From CAWCDJ01 sp963794265 (lineage in GTDB: Bacteria > Acidobacteriota > Terriglobia > Bryobacterales > Bryobacteraceae): a stretch of DNA of 64,000 bases. The stretch's first letter is position 1. The number at the start of each line of letters is the position of its first letter. Below the pieces are notes generated by a model. It had not been told where the DNA came from and did not search any database. It worked only from the letters and a program-made list of their open reading frames with translations. A program made the position numbers and the translations under genes. The stretch covers positions 930,001 through 994,000 of the forward strand of contig CAWCDJ010000003.1 of assembly GCA_963794265.1 (NCBI GenBank). The letters are read 5' to 3'. Shown in pieces: positions 33,194-41,411 of this stretch.

Positions 33194-34413
33194 AAGGCAA
33201 GCTCATCCACATCCCGCCGATGGCCTACGGCAGCGCCCGCGCGTTCGCCTCGGCATTTCGCGCCATCGGCCTCGAGGCCGAGCCCACGCCGCCTTCGGAC
33301 CACCGCACGCGCGAACTCGGCGCCCACTACACTTCCGGAGACGAGTGCTATCCCGCCAAAGTCACGGTCGGCGACTTCATGAAAGTGCTGGAGCAACCCG
33401 GGCAGTGCCCCTCCACCACCGCGCTTTTCATGCCCACCGCGCAGGGTCCCTGCCGCTTCGGCCAGTATGCGCCCTATCTCCGCCAGATCCTGGACACCAA
33501 CGGCTACGAGGGGGTCGAGATCCTCTCGCCCACCAGCCAGAACGCCTACGACGGGCTCGGCACACTGGCGAAGCCGTTCGTGCGCACGGGGTGGCGGGCG
33601 CTGCTTTGCGCCGATCTGCTGGAAAAACTGCTGCTGATCCATCGGCCTTACGAGGAGCGCCGCGGCGACACGGAAGGCGTTTACGAAAAATCCCTGGCCG
33701 ACCTCTGCGCCACGTTGGAAAAAACTCCGGTAGACCCCGCTGTGCAACTCGAGGCGCTGCGGGAATCGATGGTGCGGGCACGTGGCCGCTTCCGGGAACT
33801 CGCGGCGCGCCGCGACCGGAATCAGCCGCTGATCGGAATCGTCGGCGAGATCTTCTGCCGGCTGAACACCTTCTCCAACGAAAACCTGGTGCAGTGCCTG
33901 GAGGGGTACGGAGCGGAAGCCTGGCTGTCCGACATCACCGAATGGATCTGGTACACGACCTCCGAGCATTTCCGCAAGTTGAAACTGGAGGGCCGCATCT
34001 GGACCCTGGAGGCGCTCGGAGCCTGGGTGCGCCAGCGTGTCCAAAAGCACGACGAACACGTACTGGTGGAGACTTTCGAGGAGGAGTTCCGCGGCCGTGA
34101 AGAGCCCGACATTTACGAAGTGCTGGAATGCGCGCAGCCGTACCTGCCGCGCGAAGGCGCCTTCGGCGAAATGGTGCTGAATGTGGGGAAGGTGGTGTAC
34201 CTGGCGAAAAAGGGCGCCGCGGGAATTATCGACATCAGCCCCTTCACCTGCATGAACGGAATCGTCTGCGAAGCGATTTATCCGCGCATCAGCCGCGACC
34301 TGGGCGGCCTGCCGATCCGCAATTTCTATTTCGATGGCACGCAGTCAGACCTGGACCGCGATTTAGGCGTGTACATGGAACTCGCCCGCAGCTACCAGAA
34401 GAAAACCAGGTAG
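33163..34413 (+). CDS. 2-hydroxyacyl-CoA dehydratase D-component-like protein (DUF2229/HgdB-type half)
   Basis: 416 residues, starting within the end of the activase gene (31-base overlap, different frame). It has HYTSGDECYPAKVTVGDF (Cys), MPTAQGPCRFGQYA, IVGEIFCRLNTFSNENLVQC, and DISPFTCMNGIVCEAI, the cysteines typical of the HgdB-like 4Fe-4S fold. In many genomes the activase part and this part are one polypeptide of about 1400 residues; here they are two frames with overlapping ends, so coupled translation is likely. An unusual alternative is a frameshift that splits one gene. Ends 41 bp before the convergent zinc-ribbon gene. Confidence 0.75.
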   Translation: MLPTADQHPLKGKLIHIPPMAYGSARAFASAFRAIGLEAEPTPPSDHRTRELGAHYTSGDECYPAKVTVGDFMKVLEQPGQCPSTTALFMPTAQGPCRFGQYAPYLRQILDTNGYEGVEILSPTSQNAYDGLGTLAKPFVRTGWRALLCADLLEKLLLIHRPYEERRGDTEGVYEKSLADLCATLEKTPVDPAVQLEALRESMVRARGRFRELAARRDRNQPLIGIVGEIFCRLNTFSNENLVQCLEGYGAEAWLSDITEWIWYTTSEHFRKLKLEGRIWTLEALGAWVRQRVQKHDEHVLVETFEEEFRGREEPDIYEVLECAQPYLPREGAFGEMVLNVGKVVYLAKKGAAGIIDISPFTCMNGIVCEAIYPRISRDLGGLPIRNFYFDGTQSDLDRDLGVYMELARSYQKKTR

Positions 34414-34433
34414 GGTAGGCCTCCCGGCCTGCC

Positions 34434-34454
34434 CACGGCGCCGAAGGCGCTGTG
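34434..34454. terminator. Hairpin between convergent genes
   Basis: CACGGCGCC-GAA-GGCGCTGTG, nine pairs with one G-T, between the dehydratase-like gene and the stop codon of the zinc-ribbon gene (34455). No T-run. Confidence 0.4.
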
Positions 34455-34946
34455 TTACAACTTCTTAAACAACTTATCGAACGCATTCCGAGCGTCTTCC
34501 GGATTCCGCGGCGCGGGCGGTCCGGGCGGAGGGACCGGCTGAGCCGAGGACGGCCCGGTGGCTGTCCCTTCGCGCGCCACGGTAACTCGCGGAGAGAAGA
34601 GGCTGCACTGGTTCGCCTTGTCTTTGATCGCAATCCGAACTGGAATCGGCTTCAGACATTGAAAGCGGGTGGAAGGTTCGAAATGCGTGCACTGCTTGCA
34701 ACAGTGCAACTCCGTGTTGCATTTCGGACAGTTGCCGCTGAAATCGACTCCCGGCGGCAGGGTGGTGGAGCAGTTGAAACAACGGGCGGCGGCTACATGC
34801 TGCACGAGACGCGGGAGGCGGGGGCCGGTCACGTCGATCGGCGGCCTTGGGCCCGGCGGTTTGGGCCGGTCTTCGCCGCGATACGCCTTCGCATCGTGGT
34901 CCGAGTCCATGTACCCGTGTTGTCTGTACTTGCGATCGCTGTCCAT
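34455..34946 (-). CDS. Conserved zinc-ribbon protein
   Basis: 163 residues from ATG 34946. Acidic/basic N-terminus, then CFNCSTTLPPGVDFSGNCPK, continuing to LHCCKQCTHFEPSTRFQC: at least eight cysteines in CxxC pairs, forming one or two zinc ribbons, followed by NQCSLFSPRVTVARE and a proline-rich tail ending DARNAFDKLFKKL. The cysteine block and the end motif look conserved. Function unknown; may bind nucleic acid or a protein. It is convergent with the dehydratase pair and divergent from a weak small frame at 34993. Confidence 0.65.
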   Translation of the reverse strand: MDSDRKYRQHGYMDSDHDAKAYRGEDRPKPPGPRPPIDVTGPRLPRLVQHVAAARCFNCSTTLPPGVDFSGNCPKCNTELHCCKQCTHFEPSTRFQCLKPIPVRIAIKDKANQCSLFSPRVTVAREGTATGPSSAQPVPPPGPPAPRNPEDARNAFDKLFKKL

Positions 34947-34992
34947 GGGGAGGTTACTCCGTAAATTGAGGGACGAAAAGACTTTTCTGAAA

Positions 34993-35223
34993 ATGCCGAT
35001 TATGAATTCCAAACGCGTTTATTCACCTGCCGACGCTTCCCCAGTAGCGGTCGAACGGGTAACCGGGCTCACCGAGGTCGACATGGGGAAGCCGGAGGAG
35101 TACTGGGGGACCGCCGAAGCGCCTGGAAAACTAAAGCCGGGGGCCCCACCACTGCAAATACATATTTACCACGGAACACCCCCCGGTTGCATCCCCCCTG
35201 TTTTTCCGGGTTGCAAACTCTAG
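34993..35223 (+). CDS. Possible small proline-rich protein
   Basis: 76 residues, ATG 34993 or the ATG at 35002 (MNSKRVYSPADASPVAVERV and on). Contains GTAEAPGKLKPGAPPL and ends PPGCIPPVFPGCKL, with two cysteines. Its stop TAG shares CTAG (35220-35223) with the stop of the glucan phosphorylase gene. No good ribosome binding site. May be real or chance; otherwise 34947-35219 contains only spacer sequence. Confidence 0.3.
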   Translation: MPIMNSKRVYSPADASPVAVERVTGLTEVDMGKPEEYWGTAEAPGKLKPGAPPLQIHIYHGTPPGCIPPVFPGCKL

Positions 35224-37772
35224 GCGACGGTACTCCATTTCAGGAGGCTGGTGCACGGGCGCGTCAACGGGTCGTCGAAGTGGTTGGGACTGACGCGCAG
35301 CGCGTATCCCAGCCGTCCGGTGCGCTCCGGCAGCAGGTCGCGGCCGAACACCGCCACCGACCCCTGCTGCTCCAGGGAGGGCAGCACCATGACCTCGGTC
35401 TCTTCCAGGTGACCGTTGCTGTCGATCCGGCCCATCACCAGTTCGACCCGCACATCGTCCGGCTTCAAACCCGCCAGGTCGACCGCCGCTCGCACCGGCA
35501 CCGGCTTGCCGCTCAGCACGGCGGCGGAAGGTCCGGGTCCGGATTCGACGAACCGCACGCGATCCCACACCTCACGGATCCGCGACGTCCATGCCGCCTT
35601 CTCGTGCACCGGTCCATAGTTGCCCTGCTGCACGCGAAGGTGTTGGCAGTGCGCCGGCTCGTATAGTTCCGCCATGTATTCGCGCACCATCCGGCGGCAG
35701 TCGAAATTCGGACTGATGTAGGTCAGGGACTGCTTCATGCGCCGCACCCACTCGCGCGGGGTCTGCTCCCGCTGCTCGTAGAACATGGGGACGATTTCAT
35801 TTTCGAGCAGGTAATAAATCGCGCTCGCGTGCAACGGGTCCTGGTCTTCGGAGTAGGGCTCGCGGTCGCCGATGGCCCAGCCGCCGAGGTTCTCATACGC
35901 CTCGTCGAACCAGCCATCGAGAATACTCAGGTTCAGCACGCCGTTGATGGCCGCCTTCATTCCGCTGGTGCCGCAGGCCTCTTCGCCCCGCCGGGGATTG
36001 TTCAACCAGAGGTCCACGCCCTGAATCATCTCGCGCCCGACCTTCATGTCGTAGTCCTCGACGAAGACCACGTGTTTCCAAAGATCGGGATCGCGCGAAA
36101 ACCCCACCACCTCGCGGATGAATGTCTTGCCGGGCTGATCCTTGGGGTGCGCTTTGCCGGCGATCACCAGTTGCACTGGCATGTCTTTGTTCAGCAGGAT
36201 GCGTTTCAGCCGTTCCACGTCCCGGAACAACAAGGTGGCGCGCTTGTAGGTGGCAAAGCGGCGTGCAAACCCGATGGTGAAGGCGTTGGGATCGAGCACT
36301 TCGCCCGCCCGCCGGATCTCCCCGGTGGAAGCCTGCCGGCGCACCGCGGAGGTGTGCTGCCGGGTCCGCACGAAGCTGACCAGCCTGCGCTTGCGGCGGC
36401 GGTGCGTCTCCAGCAGTTCCTCGTCCGGAATGTCTTTCACCTGTTCCCAGATGCCTGGCTCGTTGAACCGCTCGCGCCAGTCGGGCTGCAGGTACTGATC
36501 GTAAAGAGAAGCCAGGTCGCCGTTGAGCCAGCTCGGCAGGTGGACGCCGTTGGTGATCGACGTGATCGGCACCTCCCATACCGGCAGCTTGGGCCACAGG
36601 TCGTGGAACATCTCCTGAGACACCTGCCGGTGCAGGCGGCTCACGGCGTTGCGGTAGGCCGCCGTGTTCAGCGCCAGCACAGCCATCGAGAAGCGCTCGT
36701 CGCGGTCGTAGCAGTTGCGACGCCCGAGCGCCATGAGCTGCTGGAAATCGATGCCTATCTCGGCACAGAACTCGGAGAAGTAGTGATACATCAGGCCGGG
36801 GTCGAACAGATCGATTCCCGCCGGCACCGGCGTATGCGTAGTGAATACGTTACTCGCGCGGGCGGCTTCCAGAGCCTCTTCGAAACTGAGCCCCCTGTCG
36901 CGCATCAGCAGCCGGATCTGCTCCAGCGCCAGAAACGCGGAATGGCCCTCGTTCATGTGGAAGACGGTCGGGTTCAGCTCCATGGCCTTGAGCGCCCGCA
37001 TGCCGCCGATCCCCAGCACGATCTCCTGCCGGATGCGCGTGTCGATGTCGCCGCCGTAAAGCGAGTCGGTGATGTCGCGGTCCTGCGGCAGCACGTTCTC
37101 CGGAATGTTGGTGTCCAGCAGGAACAGCGAAATCCGCCCCACTTCGAGCTTCCACACCTGGATGAACACGTTGCCCGTGGGCAGCTTGACCGCGACTTTC
37201 AGATCCTGCCCCGAAGCGTCCCGCACGGGCACGAGCGGCAGCGTATAGAAATCGTTCATCGGGTAGCGCTCCTGCTGCCACCCGTCCGGGTTCAACATTT
37301 GGCGGAAGTAGCCCTGCTGGTAGAGCAGGCCAAGCCCGATCAGGGGATAGTCCTGGTCACTCGCCGACTTCAAATGGTCACCGGACAGGATTCCAAGTCC
37401 GCCGGAATATACCGGCAGACATTCGGTCAATCCGTATTCCGCGGAAAAATAGGCAATCAGCTTCCCGTCGGCGGGCGCGGGGGCCTTCCGGACGCGCGCA
37501 TCGAAGGCGTCGCACGCCATACGGTACAGGGAGAGATACCGGGGGTCGGCGGCTGCCCGCTGCAAAGCCGATTGGGACACCCGGCCGAGCATCAGCACGG
37601 GGTTGTAACCGCAATCACGCCATAGAGCCGGGTCGAGCCTGCGAAACAGAGCGCGCACAATGGGTTCCCAAGCCCATACGATGTTATAGGCGAGCTCGCT
37701 GAGGCGCGAAAGCGAATCAGGCAGCGCCGGCCGCACCAGAAACTCACGGATCGGTTGTATGTAGAAGGGCAT
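35220..37772 (-). CDS. glgP: Alpha-glucan phosphorylase (GT35, DUF3417 N-terminus)
   Basis: 850 residues. N-terminal DUF3417-type domain (ELAYNIVWAWEPIVRALFRR), then the catalytic GT35 domain with IYYLLENEIVPMFY near the end. The PLP/phosphate region appears as GTSGMKAAINGVLNLSILDG, with the lysine of GTSGMKA in the usual place. Length fits the long alpha-glucan family phosphorylases (maltodextrin/glycogen phosphorylase type). It releases glucose-1-phosphate from alpha-1,4-glucans in the cytoplasm. Divergent from the lytic transglycosylase gene. The 98-bp spacer holds no strong promoter I can assign. Confidence 0.92.
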   Translation of the reverse strand: MPFYIQPIREFLVRPALPDSLSRLSELAYNIVWAWEPIVRALFRRLDPALWRDCGYNPVLMLGRVSQSALQRAAADPRYLSLYRMACDAFDARVRKAPAPADGKLIAYFSAEYGLTECLPVYSGGLGILSGDHLKSASDQDYPLIGLGLLYQQGYFRQMLNPDGWQQERYPMNDFYTLPLVPVRDASGQDLKVAVKLPTGNVFIQVWKLEVGRISLFLLDTNIPENVLPQDRDITDSLYGGDIDTRIRQEIVLGIGGMRALKAMELNPTVFHMNEGHSAFLALEQIRLLMRDRGLSFEEALEAARASNVFTTHTPVPAGIDLFDPGLMYHYFSEFCAEIGIDFQQLMALGRRNCYDRDERFSMAVLALNTAAYRNAVSRLHRQVSQEMFHDLWPKLPVWEVPITSITNGVHLPSWLNGDLASLYDQYLQPDWRERFNEPGIWEQVKDIPDEELLETHRRRKRRLVSFVRTRQHTSAVRRQASTGEIRRAGEVLDPNAFTIGFARRFATYKRATLLFRDVERLKRILLNKDMPVQLVIAGKAHPKDQPGKTFIREVVGFSRDPDLWKHVVFVEDYDMKVGREMIQGVDLWLNNPRRGEEACGTSGMKAAINGVLNLSILDGWFDEAYENLGGWAIGDREPYSEDQDPLHASAIYYLLENEIVPMFYEQREQTPREWVRRMKQSLTYISPNFDCRRMVREYMAELYEPAHCQHLRVQQGNYGPVHEKAAWTSRIREVWDRVRFVESGPGPSAAVLSGKPVPVRAAVDLAGLKPDDVRVELVMGRIDSNGHLEETEVMVLPSLEQQGSVAVFGRDLLPERTGRLGYALRVSPNHFDDPLTRPCTSLLKWSTVA

Positions 37773-37870
37773 AGGACTATGGTGCTTTACCTACAAGATA
37801 GCAAATCGTCCGGAAACGCTTTACCTTGCACGGTACCGGCCCGAATTGCGTCAAAATAACTGAAAGGTCC

Positions 37871-38494
37871 ATGCGTCCTTTAGTACTGTTCCTCATCGCA
37901 GCCGCCGGGTGCGCCTCGGCCGGAGAGTATGCCGTGCTGTCCAGCGGTTCCCGCCTCCACGCCGATCGCCACGAGACGGAGGGCGGTAAGGTGCGGCTCT
38001 ATACGGGGAGCGGCTACATCGAGCTCGAAGCTTCACAGGTTCAAGCATTTGAAGGGGATGGCTCGAGTGCCGCCCACCCCCAAAAGACGGCGGCCGTTAC
38101 GCCTGCGCAGCCTGCCTCACCCGGCCAACTCGCGGACTCCGCGGCCGATCGCTACGGGCTTCCGAGGGCATTGGTACGCAGCCTGATTTCGGCTGAGTCC
38201 GGCTTCCGGACCGGTGCCATATCCCCGAAGGGAGCTATCGGGCTGATGCAGTTGATGCCCGGCACCGCACAATCCCTGGGAGTGAACCCCAGCGACCCGG
38301 CACAAAACGTGGATGCCGGAACCCGCTACCTTCGCCAGCTACTGGAAAAATACCACGGCCTTCTCTGGCATGCCCTGGCTGCCTATAACGCCGGTCCGGG
38401 GGCAGTCCGGAAGTACAACGGCATTCCTCCCTATCACGAGACCGTCGAATACGTGAAACGGATCGACCGGGACCTGAAAAAAGCCGGCGACTAG
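37871..38494 (+). CDS. Exported SLT-family lytic transglycosylase
   Basis: 207 residues from ATG 37871 (AAGG upstream; signal peptide MRPLVLFLIAAAGCASAG). Residues 90-205 are an SLT domain: LVRSLISAESGFRTGAISPK with the catalytic Glu in AES, GLMQLMPGTAQSLGV, and AYNAGPGAVRKYNGIPPYHE. The N-terminal part has a small strand-rich region (VLSSGSRLHADRH). It cuts the glycan backbone of peptidoglycan. Its stop codon overlaps the ahpD stop in a shared CTAG at 38491-38494. Confidence 0.9.
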   Translation: MRPLVLFLIAAAGCASAGEYAVLSSGSRLHADRHETEGGKVRLYTGSGYIELEASQVQAFEGDGSSAAHPQKTAAVTPAQPASPGQLADSAADRYGLPRALVRSLISAESGFRTGAISPKGAIGLMQLMPGTAQSLGVNPSDPAQNVDAGTRYLRQLLEKYHGLLWHALAAYNAGPGAVRKYNGIPPYHETVEYVKRIDRDLKKAGD

Positions 38495-39003
38495 GCCAGC
38501 ACCGCGGCAATCGCGTGAATCGTGGAGGCGATCCGCACCGCGGCCAGAATCGTTTCCTCGGAAACGCCCTTCTCGCGCAGCACCTTCTCGTGAGAATCCA
38601 CGCAGGCGCCGCACCCGTTGATGGCGGATACCGCCAGGCACCACAGTTCGAAATCCACCGGATCGCTGCCGTGGGTCCGGATCACCTGCATGCGCAGCCG
38701 CGCCGGCATCGCTCCGTACTTCTCGTTGCTGCTGAGATGGCGGAAGCGGTAGAAGATGTTGTTCATGCCCATCACCGCCGCGGCGCCCTTGGCGGCGAAG
38801 AGGGCCTGTTCGTTCAGGTGCCGCCCCGCCTCGGTGAGGATGGCATTCAACACCTCGGGGTTGCGGGCGGCAATGGCGGAGCACACGGCCGTGCCCCACG
38901 CCTGCTGTTCGGTCAGTTCGGTTTGTCGAAGGACGCTGCCCAGGTTCAGCTTGAGGTCCTTGGCGTAGTCCGGGCAGCGTTCCAGTAACTGTTCGAGTTC
39001 CAC
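38491..39003 (-). CDS. ahpD: Alkylhydroperoxidase AhpD
   Basis: 170 residues from GTG 39003, starting two bases after the ahpC stop. The AhpD site is CGACVDSHE (C131, C134, H138), with Glu119 as the likely proton relay. AhpD with lipoamide reduces AhpC and has weak peroxidase activity. Upstream in-frame starts lie inside ahpC and are rejected. Last gene of the perR-pcd-ahpC-ahpD row. Confidence 0.93.
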   Translation of the reverse strand: MELEQLLERCPDYAKDLKLNLGSVLRQTELTEQQAWGTAVCSAIAARNPEVLNAILTEAGRHLNEQALFAAKGAAAVMGMNNIFYRFRHLSSNEKYGAMPARLRMQVIRTHGSDPVDFELWCLAVSAINGCGACVDSHEKVLREKGVSEETILAAVRIASTIHAIAAVLA

Positions 39004-39005
39004 GG

Positions 39006-39548
39006 TCAGATCGCCGGCGTCAGAACGGCCTCGCCCTTCTGCCAGTTGCACGGGCATAACTCGTCGGTCTGTAGGGCATCGAGCACGCGCAGGACCTCCT
39101 GCGGGTTGCGTCCTACGGAGAGGTCGTTCACCGATACGAACCGGATGACGTTAACGGGATCTACGACGAAGGTCGCACGCTGGGCTACGCCTTCCTGCGG
39201 ATCGAGCACGCCCAGCGCGGTGCACAACTCGCGCTTGACGTCGGCCAGCATGGGGAACGGCAGGTTCTTCAGATCCTCGTGGTGCTGACGCCAGGCCAGG
39301 TGCACGAATTCCGAATCGGTGCTGCCGCCGAGAATCTGCGCGTCTCGATCCTGGAACTCTCGTTCGAGCTTGCCAAAGGCCGCGATCTCGGTCGGGCACA
39401 CAAAAGTGAAATCTTTCGGCCAGAAGAAGTATACCTTCCACTTATCCTTGAAATCCTGGTCGGTAATGGTCTGAAACGTTTTCCCTTTTTCCAGGCTGAC
39501 GGTCGCCTGCAGGGAGAACGCGGGGAACTTTTGTCCAACTCCTAACAT
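39006..39548 (-). CDS. ahpC: Alkyl hydroperoxide reductase AhpC
   Basis: 180 residues. Peroxidatic Cys51 in FVCPTE, the usual Arg and Trp in the fold, and C-terminal LCPCNW that supplies the resolving cysteine as in mycobacterial AhpC. Reduces organic peroxides and peroxynitrite. Followed by ahpD (GTG start two bases after the stop), preceded by the pterin dehydratase gene with a 16-bp gap. Likely under control of the PerR-type gene at the head of the row. Confidence 0.95.
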   Translation of the reverse strand: MLGVGQKFPAFSLQATVSLEKGKTFQTITDQDFKDKWKVYFFWPKDFTFVCPTEIAAFGKLEREFQDRDAQILGGSTDSEFVHLAWRQHHEDLKNLPFPMLADVKRELCTALGVLDPQEGVAQRATFVVDPVNVIRFVSVNDLSVGRNPQEVLRVLDALQTDELCPCNWQKGEAVLTPAI

Positions 39549-39564
39549 TCGCTTTTATCCTCGT

Positions 39565-39894
39565 TTAGTTTTGATGCAACTGGTCGATCTTGGCTGCCAG
39601 AATGAAATCGCTCTCGGTCAGGCCATCGATCTTGTGCGTCCAGATCTTGACTTCAACCTTGCCCCAGGAGAGATACAGATCCGGGTGGTGCCCCTCGCGC
39701 TCGGCGAGTTCTCCCACGCGGTTCGTGAACTCCAGCGCGCCGCGGAAATCGGGGAACGAATAGCTCCGGACCAAATGGTGGCCCATCACTACGTCCCAGC
39801 CCGGAACCTGGACCTTCAACTCTTCCAGTTCCCGGCCCTGCAGCGGGGGAACGCCTCCCCGGCACGGAACGCACTGCTTCCCGGCAAGGTTCAT
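39565..39894 (-). CDS. 4a-hydroxytetrahydrobiopterin dehydratase (PCD/DCoH)
   Basis: 109 residues from ATG 39894, overlapping the stop of the PerR-type gene (ATGA). The family pattern is clear: FTNRVGELAEREGHHPDLYL, with H69-H70-P71, and W-x-K-V-x-V-K-I-W-T-H87, the three histidines of the active site. It dehydrates pterin-4a-carbinolamine after aromatic hydroxylation, or works with other pterin enzymes. No hydroxylase is nearby; location in a peroxide operon is unusual. An N-terminal extension has two Cys (QCVPCRGG). Confidence 0.9.
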   Translation of the reverse strand: MNLAGKQCVPCRGGVPPLQGRELEELKVQVPGWDVVMGHHLVRSYSFPDFRGALEFTNRVGELAEREGHHPDLYLSWGKVEVKIWTHKIDGLTESDFILAAKIDQLHQN

Positions 39895-40337
39895 GCTCGC
39901 TCTCCCGCTTCGCGAACCGAACGCTGACAGCATTCGCACAAGCCGCGGAAGACGATTTCATAATTCCGCACTACATGGCCGCTAAGCCCGGCCTGTGACG
40001 ACGCCTGAGAAATATCAATCCAGGCGATGTCCTCCACTTCCCCGCAGGAATCGCAGACGAAGTGATGGTGCGGGTGCAGGTTGGTGTCGAACCGGGCGGC
40101 CTTGCGACGGGAGGCGACCTCCCGAACCAGGCCGGCATGGGCCAGCGATCGCAGGCTGTTATACACCGTGGCCCGCGAAGAGCGCGGATCGTTGCGGTTC
40201 ACCGCCCGAAAAATCTCTTCGGCAGTGGCATGGACGGGATGCCTGGCAAGAAATTCGAGGACCGCGTAGCGCTGCGGAGTGGGCCGCAGACCAGCGGATT
40301 CGAAAGCCGAGGAAAGGCTGGCACCAAAGCTAGACAC
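39891..40337 (-). CDS. perR: PerR-type Fur-family regulator
   Basis: 148 residues from GTG 40337. Fur fold with TVYNSLRSLAHAGLV as the recognition region. Regulatory metal residues match PerR with an offset of one: H36, D84, H90, H92, D103, and D84 (not Glu as in Fur) favours peroxide sensing. Zinc site C95-x2-C98 and later CECC. Start is GTG within the candidate operator at 40331-40360; no earlier in-frame start exists after a stop at 40347. Precedes pcd, ahpC and ahpD in one operon. Confidence 0.88.
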   Translation of the reverse strand: MSSFGASLSSAFESAGLRPTPQRYAVLEFLARHPVHATAEEIFRAVNRNDPRSSRATVYNSLRSLAHAGLVREVASRRKAARFDTNLHPHHHFVCDSCGEVEDIAWIDISQASSQAGLSGHVVRNYEIVFRGLCECCQRSVREAGERA

Positions 40338-40360
40338 AGTATGATTTTATACTATGTCTA
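40331..40360. promoter_or_regulatory. PerR-type operator (12-6-12 inverted repeat)
   Basis: TAGACACAGTAT (40331-40342), 6-bp spacer GATTTT, ATACTATGTCTA (40349-40360): 11 of 12 pairs. Covers the -10 region and start codon of perR, as expected for autorepression. Confidence 0.65.
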
Positions 40361-40377
40361 AATAGTGTTCGTGTCAA
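40349..40377 (-). promoter_or_regulatory. Sigma-70 promoter of the perR operon
   Basis: Minus-strand TTGACA (plus 40372-40377), 17-bp spacer, TAGTAT (plus 40349-40354). Start near 40342, so the GTG at 40337 would have a leader of about five bases. Confidence 0.5.
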
Positions 40378-40460
40378 GCCGGGGGTGGCGGCGGCAGCCC
40401 CAGCCGCTGCGTTGGAGTGTCCGATCAGGTACCGCAGTGGGGGGCCTGGTGTGTCCGGGG

Positions 40461-40799
40461 CTACGAGGTAACTTGCGAGCCTGGTTGTCCGTGGCGGCGG
40501 CCGGCGCCGTTCCTTCGGAGTTCGGCTTTGCGGGCTTCGGCATCCGCCCGCGCGGAAGCGTAAGCGACGAGGTCGTCGCTAGTCAGTTCGCAGCCGGCTT
40601 CCACGGAGCACTCGAGATCCGAGGTGAGTTTTCGGACGCAGAGCGACGGACCCTCTTGTATGGCCACATGATATCGGAGGAACAACGACATATCCGCTGT
40701 CACCAGAAACCTCGCCGAGGGCTCCCCTTTTACCAGCCGGTCGAACTTGTACGTCCGGGTGTTCTGCGTCTGATCGAAACCCATGTATCGAATTTCCAT
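40461..40799 (-). CDS. Conserved hypothetical protein
   Basis: 112 residues. Starts MEIRYMGFDQTQNTRTYKFD, then ARFLVTADMSLFLRYHVAIQ, LCVRKL, and ends in a charged, low-complexity tail. No domain recognised. Compact N-terminal strands and a helical middle suggest a small soluble fold. Isolated; 72 bp downstream lies the terminator of the RRM gene (same strand, upstream). Confidence 0.55.
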   Translation of the reverse strand: MEIRYMGFDQTQNTRTYKFDRLVKGEPSARFLVTADMSLFLRYHVAIQEGPSLCVRKLTSDLECSVEAGCELTSDDLVAYASARADAEARKAELRRNGAGRRHGQPGSQVTS

Positions 40800-40873
40800 A
40801 CTCCTCCAATCGTTGGTTGCGGCCGAGGCGCGCGGAGTAGGTCAGGGGATGGCGCCCGGCACTGAAAACGTCG

Positions 40874-40898
40874 AAGGCCGGCTGGTGAGGCCGGCCTT
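40874..40898 (-). terminator. Terminator of the RRM gene
   Basis: Perfect 9-bp stem AAGGCCGGC / GCCGGCCTT with 7-base loop, 13 bp past the stop of the RRM gene on the minus strand, followed by CGACGTTTTC. Moderate T-richness. Confidence 0.55.
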
Positions 40899-40911
40899 AC
40901 TGAATTCGTTG

Positions 40912-41244
40912 CTACCAGCGTGGTTCGCGGCGCTGGCGAGGTCCGCCGTTGCCGTATCCGCCACGACCGCCGCCGCCGCCGGCGCTACGGCCGCCTTCGG
41001 TCTTGGGCCGGGCTTCATTGATGTTCAATTGCCGCCCATCGATGCTGGTGCCGTTCAAGGCTTCGATCGCCCGGTCGGCTTCGGCCGGGTCGCTCATTTC
41101 CACAAACGCAAAGCCGCGCGACCGGCCGGTTTCCCGATCGGTGATCAAGTTGACGCGTTCCACGCTGCCATAAGGTTCAAAAAGCGTTCTAACGCTGGAT
41201 TCGGTCGCGCCGAAATCCAGGTTTCCTACAAAAATATTCTTCAT
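40912..41244 (-). CDS. RNA-binding protein with one RRM domain
   Basis: 110 residues. RNP2 is IFVGNL (4-9), RNP1 is RGFAFVEM (about 43-50); EALNGTSIDGRQLNINEARP ends the domain. The last 30 residues are Gly/Arg-rich (RSAGGGGGRGGYGNGGPRQR). This is the bacterial glycine-rich RRM protein type seen in cyanobacteria and acidobacteria, acting on RNA, often cold-linked. Followed by a terminator hairpin and divergent from guaA. Confidence 0.92.
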   Translation of the reverse strand: MKNIFVGNLDFGATESSVRTLFEPYGSVERVNLITDRETGRSRGFAFVEMSDPAEADRAIEALNGTSIDGRQLNINEARPKTEGGRSAGGGGGRGGYGNGGPRQRREPRW

Positions 41245-41411
41245 TCTCTATCCAATCTGTTGATAAGCGAGCTAAACGAGGCAGGGTTCAAACGGCCAGG
41301 TTGTTGCGGGGCTATCAAGAACCCTTTCAGTATATCAGTTCCCGGGCGGGAACGCTGCTGCCGGGAGCGAACCGGCAAGCACCCCAGGCGCGGTCCTGCT
41401 ACCATCGTGAT

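Noticed and set aside
41245..41411. A purine riboswitch before guaA
   Set aside because: No conserved loop-loop or core bases of a guanine/adenine riboswitch could be found in this 167-bp spacer.
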